A stretch of 7,864 bases of DNA, from contig JBCDGZ010000223.1 of NCBI GenBank assembly GCA_038750655.1, positions 1 through 7,864 of the forward strand. The letters run 5' to 3'. Shown piece after piece: positions 1 through 4,784 of the stretch. Both the position numbers and the translations under genes were made by a program. The first letter of the stretch is position 1. Each line of letters starts with the position of its first letter. Origin of the DNA: JBCDGZ01 sp038750655 (GTDB lineage: Bacteria > Bacteroidota > Bacteroidia > Chitinophagales > Saprospiraceae). The notes beneath the pieces are model-generated. The model was not told the DNA's origin and searched no databases. It saw only the letters and a program-made list of their open reading frames with translations.

Positions 1-96
1 GCACTATTAAAGTACAGAGCTTTATAGATCAAGGTCTATTGAAGTAAAATGGTTTTATGCTCTCATTTAGGGGTTCAACGGCCTTCTCCCTCCTCT

Positions 97-150
97 CTAC
101 TGCCTCAACACCTTAATAGTCTTCAGTCCGAGCCGTGTCTACTGCAAGGG
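97..150 (-). pseudogene. Decayed T9SS C-terminal tail, remnant of a secreted protein gene
   Basis: Read on the minus strand, positions 129-97 encode GLKTIKVLRQ followed by a stop, almost the same ending as the intact protease next door (RTFKVLRQ-stop). At DNA level, 97-116 matches 500-519 at 18 of 20 positions. Just upstream the reading frame slips: one frame gives LAVDTAR, and a shift of frame continues as GLKTIKVLRQ, together resembling the last beta-strands of a type A T9SS sorting domain. No intact gene body lies upstream, because the MITE-like element begins at 151 and the sequence beyond it (421-499) lacks the expected glycine/tyrosine motif. I read this as a fragment of a second T9SS-exported protein or of a duplicated protease end. 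The short length limits certainty. Confidence 0.4.
139..150. repeat. Left target-site duplication of the MITE-like element
   Basis: CTACTGCAAGGG here recurs as CTCCTGCAAGGG at 409-420 (11 of 12 identical). Each copy directly abuts an outer end of the terminal inverted repeats, as expected for a duplication made at insertion. The length of about 12 bp is compatible with IS4-family transposases, which are known for long duplications; that assignment is inference. Confidence 0.65.
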
Positions 151-166
151 CTACCGTGTACACACA
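151..166 (+). repeat. Left terminal inverted repeat of the MITE-like element
   Basis: CTACCGTGTACACACA is the exact reverse complement of 393-408. It contains the self-complementary core GTGTAC. Identity between the two ends stops sharply at the 16th base inward, which marks the inner limit of the repeat. Confidence 0.75.
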
Positions 167-271
167 TTTTTTTGGCTCCCTCGCCAATGATTCGTTTCCC
201 CTCTAACGTCCCTCTTCATTTTTCCATTCGATGAAAAACGAAGCAAAAAATCTTGTCTGTGCCCCGTAGGG

Positions 272-284
272 ATCCCTTCGGGAT
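272..284. repeat. Small hairpin inside the MITE-like element
   Basis: ATCCC (272-276) and GGGAT (280-284) pair around a TTC loop. The hairpin lies inside the larger GTCTGTG/CACAGAC pairing (255-261 with 308-314), giving a stem-within-stem arrangement in the middle of the element. Confidence 0.5.
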
Positions 285-340
285 AAACTCGCTCCGCTCA
301 AACACTACACAGACGGGCCACCCGCCCCTCTTTCGTGGCT

Positions 341-371
341 ATTTTGATACTGACCGAAGGTCAGTCAAAAT
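341..371. repeat. Strong bulged hairpin inside the MITE-like element
   Basis: ATTTTGA (341-347) pairs with TCAAAAT (365-371), and CTGACC (350-355) pairs with GGTCAG (359-364) around a GAA loop. Thirteen base pairs are interrupted only by a TA bulge at 348-349. If transcribed it would form a stable stem-loop. It is not followed by a T-run, so it is probably structural and not a classical terminator. Confidence 0.55.
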
Positions 372-392
372 CCCTAAACGGACTTTTTGCGC

Positions 393-408
393 TGTGTGTA
401 CACGGTAG
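393..408 (-). repeat. Right terminal inverted repeat of the MITE-like element
   Basis: TGTGTGTACACGGTAG is the perfect reverse complement of 151-166 and directly abuts the right copy of the target duplication. Confidence 0.75.
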
Positions 409-420
409 CTCCTGCAAGGG
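409..420. repeat. Right target-site duplication of the MITE-like element
   Basis: CTCCTGCAAGGG differs from the left copy (139-150) at a single position. Outside the two copies, GCCGTGT (132-138) and ACACGGC (421-427) are perfect inverted repeats, so the uninterrupted target would have been a hairpin with the duplicated bases as its loop. Confidence 0.6.
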
Positions 421-460
421 ACACGGCGATTATTCTTTTAAGAACAATTTCGGTATGGTC

Positions 461-491
461 AGTGTCCTCTTCGAGAGAGTATAAGGACACT
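461..491. other. Stem-loop downstream of the protease gene, possible 3' end signal
   Basis: AGTGTCCT (461-468) pairs perfectly with AGGACACT (484-491), with a 15-nt loop that could form a smaller inner stem. It starts 8 nt past the protease stop codon on the minus strand. No T-run follows on that strand, so it may stabilise the mRNA 3' end and need not act as an intrinsic terminator. Confidence 0.4.
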
Positions 492-499
492 ACCCCCTT

Positions 500-1849
500 C
501 TATTGCCTCAAGACCTTAAACGTCCGCTCCGAACTAGCAGACCGCAATTGTACCACATAAAGCCCCTTCGCATAGCGACCGATGGAATAGGTAAACTGCC
601 GCTGTCCCTCCGGGAGCCTTTGGCGAGCCAGCAAGATGCCCTGAGCATTGAAAATGGCCAGCTCTGTGGGTTCCTGAATGGATTGGGGGAATTGGATATG
701 CAGCAAATCGTTGGTGGGGTTGGGGAAGACCTGGACCTCAGTGGGGGCCTGCCCCTCGGAGGAGCTTACAGTGGTTTCCCTGATCTTATCCAGGATGGTG
801 TCGAACATCCGCTCGTCCAGTACGGTATGGCAGGTATGGTAAGGAGGAGTTGTTCCATTGCCGTGGCTGAGTACCCCCAGCACATAGCGGTCATTGTTAT
901 CTCTGTAATAAAGGCCACTGCCGCTCTGCCCACGAAAGCCAAGATTATTATGGCAGGTTGAGTTGAAGGATTCGAACCAATCCATATAGCCTTGCATGGC
1001 GTACATCCTTTCCCCCGCTTCGAAGACGGGGTTGCCAAAATCATCTGAGCCGGGGTAGCCGATGCTGCTATGGGTATTCCAGCTGTCCAGAAACCAGCTT
1101 TCGTTTTCGTTGTAGCCCAGGCCCAGCCAGCCGACGAGGTTTCCAATATCCCGGTCGAGTACGAGGAGGGCAACATCGTAGTTCCAGTTGGAGTTGTTGG
1201 TCCATCCATTGAAGGATAACCACGTAGTAATCTGCGCATATCCGAAGGGGACGTTTCCCATGTTGTAAGCAGGAATGACCACGGAGCCAGGGCCAAACTT
1301 CAGCTTTTTATTTTTTTGGGGATCGATCACACAGTGTCCGGCGGTGATGACATGGCGGGGACCGACCATAGCTCCCGAGCAGGTGCCGTAGGTGACCACG
1401 CCCCAGTCGTCTTCGTAGGCAATATTGATTTTGACAACGGCGCTGAAGGGATAGTTGGGAAAGCCGTTGATTCGATCCGCGGGTTCCAGATTGGAGAAGA
1501 CGTAGGCAGTTGCGGTGGCGGTGTCCTGCGATTGGATGGTCTCTTGATCGTTGTTGTCTTTGAAGGGGTTGTAGCCTGGGAAAATGGATTGTTGGGCAGG
1601 GTGGGCCTCGTCGCTCTCCCCTACTAGCATCGAATCTCGCGTATCGCTCCACTTGCTTTCGGTCACCAAATAAAGCTCCTCCCCTGTCAAAGAATCATGG
1701 CTGCTTTCGGTGGGATTGGGCAGCGGGAGGGGGTGATATTTGGAGGGATCAATCGGCAGATCCTGGGCAGCTAATTGAAAGGTGGCCAGGAAGAAAAGGG
1801 CAAAAAGGGTAATGGATTGTTGTTTCATTTTCGTTTTTTTAGTGGTCAT
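500..1849 (-). CDS. Secreted trypsin/V8-like serine protease with T9SS sorting domain
   Basis: This 449-residue protein is a peptidase of the chymotrypsin fold, probably exported across the outer membrane by the type IX system. A signal peptide spans about residues 8-28, ending in QLAAQ. A propeptide-like stretch precedes the catalytic domain (about 130-355). The triad is visible: His172 in TAGHC, Asp225 in NYDVALL and Ser309 in GQSGSG. Cys157/Cys173 would form the conserved histidine-loop disulfide, and Cys299/Cys340 may form another. The GQSGSG and SHGNG (His329) motifs resemble glutamyl endopeptidases of family S1B, so cleavage after Glu is plausible but unproven. The last 80 residues form a type A T9SS domain: VFPNPTND near 374-381, YAKGLYVVQL near 426-435, terminal KVLRQ. 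The start could instead be Met8 (1828), directly before the signal peptide. The gene follows a lipoprotein gene by 13 nt, so the two are probably cotranscribed. Confidence 0.9.
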   Translation of the reverse strand: MTTKKTKMKQQSITLFALFFLATFQLAAQDLPIDPSKYHPLPLPNPTESSHDSLTGEELYLVTESKWSDTRDSMLVGESDEAHPAQQSIFPGYNPFKDNNDQETIQSQDTATATAYVFSNLEPADRINGFPNYPFSAVVKINIAYEDDWGVVTYGTCSGAMVGPRHVITAGHCVIDPQKNKKLKFGPGSVVIPAYNMGNVPFGYAQITTWLSFNGWTNNSNWNYDVALLVLDRDIGNLVGWLGLGYNENESWFLDSWNTHSSIGYPGSDDFGNPVFEAGERMYAMQGYMDWFESFNSTCHNNLGFRGQSGSGLYYRDNNDRYVLGVLSHGNGTTPPYHTCHTVLDERMFDTILDKIRETTVSSSEGQAPTEVQVFPNPTNDLLHIQFPQSIQEPTELAIFNAQGILLARQRLPEGQRQFTYSIGRYAKGLYVVQLRSASSERTFKVLRQ

Positions 1850-1862
1850 TTAAAAATAGAGT

Positions 1863-2573
1863 TTAGCGGCAGGCAGCGGCAGAGATGTTCGCCTTTCGAC
1901 CACTGAAGCTAGCGGTGTAGGGTGCCGTGCCGGTACCGGAGAAGTTGACGCCACGCATATCAATGGTGCCTGAAACCCGGTCGCCCTCCTCCGAAAAGTT
2001 CAAGCGTATTTCTCCTTCGATGAGTTGGTAGAGGGTGGCCAGCAGGCCGGAGTTGGCGGTGAAGTGATTGAGAAAACTGGAGGTCAGCGTACTTCCAGCA
2101 CCAGAGTTGTTGAATATCGTTCCGTCCAGCCTGACGATGATGGTGCCCGCAGATTCGTTGACCGTTACCCTTGCCAGATCGAGCGCGGCGTTGACGGGGG
2201 TAGAATTACAGCCGGTGCTTCCGTCCCGACATAAAGCAGTATTCGTAAAATACCAGATGGCCCCTTTAGCGGGGCTGCCGCCGGGGAAGCCCGAAATCAG
2301 ACCAACTTCACGCTCATTGACCCCATTATTGAAATTGATGCCACTCGGCGTAGTCACCGTAGGGCGAACAAACAGACAGGCAGAGCGGGAGAAATCGCCC
2401 CAGATGTCGCCGTCTATGTCAATGTCGTAGTAGGTCAGCTGCTCCGGAATATCGCTCTGATTGTTGATAGGATTTCCAGATATATCGAGTGACTCATCTT
2501 CACTACAAGAAAACAAGCCGCACAAAATAAAAATAATGAATATTAAATGTTGTATTTTTGATTTTGAAATCAT
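1863..2573 (-). CDS. Putative surface lipoprotein of unknown function
   Basis: This 236-residue protein opens with a lipoprotein signal peptide: hydrophobic residues 9-21, then a lipobox-like LFSC with Cys23 as the lipidated residue. SEDE follows at once; acidic residues in that place are the known export signal that sends Bacteroidota lipoproteins to the cell surface, so outer-surface exposure is likely. The mature part is rich in Gly, Ser, Thr and Asn and looks all-beta. Near the end, EEGDRVSGTIDMRGVNFSG resembles strands common in uncharacterised Bacteroidota lipoproteins that measure out a barrel or sandwich. Cys66, Cys115, Cys122 and Cys235 could form disulfides. I recognise no named family. 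It is the first gene of a probable operon with the secreted protease 13 nt downstream, so it might bind, anchor or protect against that protease; this is context only. Confidence 0.75.
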   Translation of the reverse strand: MISKSKIQHLIFIIFILCGLFSCSEDESLDISGNPINNQSDIPEQLTYYDIDIDGDIWGDFSRSACLFVRPTVTTPSGINFNNGVNEREVGLISGFPGGSPAKGAIWYFTNTALCRDGSTGCNSTPVNAALDLARVTVNESAGTIIVRLDGTIFNNSGAGSTLTSSFLNHFTANSGLLATLYQLIEGEIRLNFSEEGDRVSGTIDMRGVNFSGTGTAPYTASFSGRKANISAAACR

Positions 2574-2579
2574 AGTTAT

Positions 2580-2584
2580 TCCTT
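2580..2584 (-). promoter_or_regulatory. Ribosome binding site of the lipoprotein gene
   Basis: On the minus strand AAGGA lies 6 nt before the ATG at 2573. It is the clearest Shine-Dalgarno-like match in front of any gene in this window; the others have A/T-rich leaders without one, as is usual in Bacteroidota. It supports the chosen start. Confidence 0.5.
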
Positions 2585-2650
2585 TTTTGCTTTAATAGGT
2601 GATTAATAATATTTTGGTCTAAAATGACATTATCAGAGAGGATTACAGTT

Positions 2651-2670
2651 TATCTTTATTGCTAAAGATA
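2651..2670. promoter_or_regulatory. Perfect palindrome in a divergent intergenic region
   Basis: TATCTTTA (2651-2658) and TAAAGATA (2663-2670) are exact reverse complements around a TTGC loop. The site lies between two divergent genes (starts at 2573 minus and 2811 plus), a typical place for an operator that serves either promoter. I find no confident Bacteroidota promoter (TAnnTTTG with an upstream TTG) in this region, so the regulatory role is a guess. Confidence 0.35.
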
Positions 2671-2810
2671 GGGCATACCAACCGGAGCATCCGCTTCTTT
2701 TTTTGACCTCAATCCGGAAAACGCGCAGAAAAACCAACAAGCATTACGCTCACAATAATCTCATAAGCATACAGTTAAACACTTAAAAGTAATTGCAAAA
2801 AATCATCAAA

Positions 2811-4208
2811 ATGCACACGAGCTATTTCTTTTCCTTACTAAAAATTATCAAGGGCACAAGCCGCAAGGATTTAGAAATCTTCTTATCTATGTCCAGTAAT
2901 CAACTTTCAGAATTGGACAAAAAAATTGCTCTTGAAGTACTGCAACGAATTCAAAAAAGAAAGAAAATTGACAGTGTGCATTTATTCCAAAAACATTTTA
3001 CTCCAAAGCCCGAAAATCAAAAGAAGAAAAAACAAGAATGGAACCGAACACAGCACCGATTGTACCAAACTTTTATGCGCTATTTCGCGATGCGACTCAT
3101 CGAGGACCATCCCATGAAGAGCGTGCTGTTTACTCAATTCTATAATGAACACGATTTGGAAAGACCAGCACAGAGATTGAAAACAAAAGAAAAAAATCGC
3201 CTGGCAGAACTGATGGACCCCAACGCAGTACTGTACGAATACCTATTGCTCGAAATGACGATGAAGGGTAAGAAAATACTTCGTAAGGACGATAGGGAGC
3301 TGACCCTGTTAGAAGAAAAGCTGGATCATTTTTTTGTTGAAAAAAAGCTACGCTTCCTCTGCGAAAAGGCCAACCGAAAGCGAATCATCAACAACCCCGA
3401 TGAGGATAATGATGCGCTCTTACTGGCTTGGATTGAAGACTATGTTCGCCAATTCCCCTCGATAAAGGCGGTCATCTATTTGGATATTTTTAAAATGCTG
3501 TCGACTTCTTCCAGCGAAGTGTACTACAAAAAGCTCTATGATAAGCTGCCTAGGCATGCTCAGGAGATTGACCGGGCAACATTAAAAGAATTCTACCAGT
3601 ACCTCTTGAACTATTGCATCAGCCGGGTAAATCACGGAAAGCTGGAATACGCCAACGCCTATTTGTCGATCTTGGATGGGCTGGCCGAGCGGGGATTGCT
3701 GCACGAAGACGGTAAGATCAGTGTTTTCAGTTTCAAAAATCACATCAACATCAGTTTGATAGCAGGTGAGCATCAAAGGGCCGAGCAATTTTGTGATCAA
3801 TATAGAAAACGCTTGGTGGCCGAAGGGCATCAGGATGTGTTGAGGTTGAGCCGAGCGGCTATTTTATTGCTGGAAGAGGCCTACGAAGCCTGTGAGGCAT
3901 TGCTCGGGTATTTTGCGCTTGATGATCCATTTCATAAACTAGCCAGCGAGTTTTTACTCCTCAAAATAACTAGCGCAAAGGTACAAGCGGGAAAGTATGA
4001 TTATGACAATTTTCTAACCAAACTAAAAAGTAAGAAGGCCTTTATTCGCAAGCAAAACTGGATTACTGAAGTCAGAAAGGAAAAGCTGATCTATTTCCTC
4101 ACGCTCCTCCCCTGGGTAATTAAAGGTAAAAAAATCCATAATATGGAGGAGCTAAAAGATAAGGTCTATGCCTTGGATTGGCTCTGGTTGAAAAAAATGA
4201 ATAATTAG
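2811..4208 (+). CDS. Helical protein of unknown function, Saprospiria-type family
   Basis: This product of 465 residues has no signal peptide and no membrane segment, so it should be cytoplasmic. It is highly charged and rich in Lys, Glu and Leu, with a predicted almost all-alpha layout that resembles helical-repeat proteins. The N-terminus (HTSYFFSLLKIIKGTSRKDLEIFLSM) recalls, from memory, an uncharacterised Bacteroidota family that begins with a SLLK segment and an aromatic or acidic 'F..FL' helix; I know of no assigned function. The region around residues 60-100 (QKKKKQEWNRTQHRLYQTFMRY) is strongly basic and could contact nucleic acid, but no motif proves it. A longer reading from TTG at 2793 is possible, but a stop codon lies at 2790-2792 and ATG 2811 matches the family-like start better. 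The gene is single, divergent from the lipoprotein operon and convergent with the small secreted protein gene. Confidence 0.75.
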   Translation: MHTSYFFSLLKIIKGTSRKDLEIFLSMSSNQLSELDKKIALEVLQRIQKRKKIDSVHLFQKHFTPKPENQKKKKQEWNRTQHRLYQTFMRYFAMRLIEDHPMKSVLFTQFYNEHDLERPAQRLKTKEKNRLAELMDPNAVLYEYLLLEMTMKGKKILRKDDRELTLLEEKLDHFFVEKKLRFLCEKANRKRIINNPDEDNDALLLAWIEDYVRQFPSIKAVIYLDIFKMLSTSSSEVYYKKLYDKLPRHAQEIDRATLKEFYQYLLNYCISRVNHGKLEYANAYLSILDGLAERGLLHEDGKISVFSFKNHINISLIAGEHQRAEQFCDQYRKRLVAEGHQDVLRLSRAAILLLEEAYEACEALLGYFALDDPFHKLASEFLLLKITSAKVQAGKYDYDNFLTKLKSKKAFIRKQNWITEVRKEKLIYFLTLLPWVIKGKKIHNMEELKDKVYALDWLWLKKMNN

Positions 4209-4233
4209 GGCCGCAGAATAATTGCTGCGGCCC
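4208..4233. terminator. Shared stem-loop between convergent genes, likely bidirectional terminator
   Basis: GGGCCGCAG (4208-4216) pairs perfectly with CTGCGGCCC (4225-4233) around an 8-nt loop. The nine-bp GC-rich stem starts on the last base of the plus-strand stop codon and ends 15 nt before the stop of the opposing gene. On the minus strand a T-rich stretch (TAATTATTCATTTTTTT) follows, so it should terminate the minus-strand gene better. The plus strand has no clear T-run. Confidence 0.65.
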
Positions 4234-4248
4234 TCGTGAAATATAGGG

Positions 4249-4605
4249 CTAGCTAATCTGTACGAATGAAGAGAAAGCCCTATTTGTGCTGGTCTTTACG
4301 ACCACTTTGTAGCTGCCGACGGCCAGAACGCTCAAGTCGACTGTACATTGCTGGGTATGGCAAGTACTTAATTCGAGCAGTAGCTCATCGGAAGCGGAGA
4401 ACACTTGGATGGTCGACACCGGGTCTTCCGGTGTTTCTGTATCCACTCTAAGCATCACCTCGTCTTCCATGACGATGAAGCCCTGAGGTGAGGCGAATGC
4501 AAAAGCATAAGTGTCCATTTGATGATGGAAAGTTGCCGATGGGGTGCTGATGCCAAAGGACAAGCAACTCATGGCGATTAACAGATTTAGCATTAAAAAT
4601 TTCAT
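4249..4605 (-). CDS. Small secreted protein with a T9SS-tail-like beta domain
   Basis: A 118-residue protein with a cleavable signal peptide (hydrophobic residues 3-19, probable cleavage near Ser20-Ser23), so it should reach at least the periplasm. The mature part is about 95 residues. Its C-terminal half has the strand pattern of a T9SS-like sandwich: IQVFSASDELLLEL near 66-79, VDLSVLAVGSYKVVVKTST near 89-107, FVQIS at the end. It lacks the usual PNP motif and the basic terminal residues of a true sorting signal, so it may be a stand-alone relative of that fold. Cys82 and Cys87 (CHTQQC) are close enough for a disulfide or metal site. I recognise no named family. The gene stands alone, divergent from the PDZ protein gene and convergent with the helical protein gene. 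Confidence 0.65.
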   Translation of the reverse strand: MKFLMLNLLIAMSCLSFGISTPSATFHHQMDTYAFAFASPQGFIVMEDEVMLRVDTETPEDPVSTIQVFSASDELLLELSTCHTQQCTVDLSVLAVGSYKVVVKTSTNRAFSSFVQIS

Positions 4606-4626
4606 AACAGATCATTAAAATGTTAT

Positions 4627-4640
4627 GAAGAGTACTCTTC
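4627..4640. promoter_or_regulatory. 14-bp perfect palindrome between divergent genes
   Basis: GAAGAGTACTCTTC is a perfect palindrome with no spacer, 22 nt upstream of the small secreted protein start (4605) and 145 nt upstream of the PDZ protein start. Its form and position suit a dimeric repressor site acting on the minus-strand gene. No regulator can be named. Confidence 0.35.
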
Positions 4641-4724
4641 GAAAATAAGACTGTACAGTTGTTTAGTATCGAAGGCAAGTAGTAAGAAATCCACTTCTGA
4701 GGCGAGAGCAAAACACGAGCAAAC

Positions 4725-4741
4725 ACCTGCAAAACGCAGGT
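4725..4741. other. Small hairpin in the leader of the PDZ protein gene
   Basis: ACCTGC (4725-4730) pairs with GCAGGT (4736-4741) around AAAAC. It lies about 43 nt before the ATG at 4785, so it would sit in the 5' leader if transcription starts upstream. It could affect translation or be incidental; no T-run follows at once. Confidence 0.3.
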
Positions 4742-4784
4742 AAACAGTGATAAAACCCCATTTTTTCACCAAACCCCTATTCCA

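Larger units (their letters stand above)
151..408. mobile_element. MITE-like non-autonomous element, 258 bp
   Basis: The element is bounded by perfect 16-bp terminal inverted repeats (CTACCGTGTACACACA at 151-166 and its reverse complement at 393-408) and by a 12-bp direct repeat outside them (139-150 and 409-420). It is too short for a transposase and has no credible ORF, so it would depend on an enzyme supplied in trans. The interior is highly structured: GTCTGTG at 255-261 pairs with CACAGAC at 308-314 and encloses an ATCCC-ttc-GGGAT hairpin (272-284), and a 13-bp bulged hairpin follows at 341-371. An alternative reading is one imperfect 35-bp inverted repeat (132-166 with 393-427, 30 of 35 matching). 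I prefer the direct-repeat model because 11/12 direct identity exceeds the 7/12 inverted identity of the same segment. Confidence 0.7.
1..499. other. Gene-poor region downstream of the protease, holding a MITE-like element
   Basis: I see no convincing protein-coding gene here. The one open frame of moderate size (49-234, plus) runs across the left border of the inserted element and lies antisense to a decayed coding tail, and its product is rich in Pro, Ser and Leu with no recognisable motif. What the region does hold is a decayed T9SS-like tail (97-150, minus), a target duplication (139-150 and 409-420) around a 258-bp inverted-repeat element (151-408), and a stem-loop (461-491) just downstream of the protease stop codon. 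In positions 1-96 I see nothing that can be named. Confidence 0.6.

Noticed and set aside
49..234. A 61-codon plus-strand open frame
   Set aside because: It crosses the border of the inserted element and lies antisense to the T9SS-like tail. The product has no motif and looks like random low-complexity sequence.
1..500. A CRISPR array suggested by repeated short motifs
   Set aside because: The repeats are one inverted pair and one direct pair that bound a single element; there is no regular repeat-spacer pattern.
766..1296. A 176-codon minus-strand open frame inside the protease gene
   Set aside because: It overlaps the catalytic domain in another frame. The protease frame carries the triad and the sorting domain, so this is a shadow.
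2793..2810. TTG at 2793 as the start of the helical protein, adding six residues
   Set aside because: An in-frame stop lies directly before it, there is no ribosome binding site, and ATG at 2811 starts a better family-like N-terminus.
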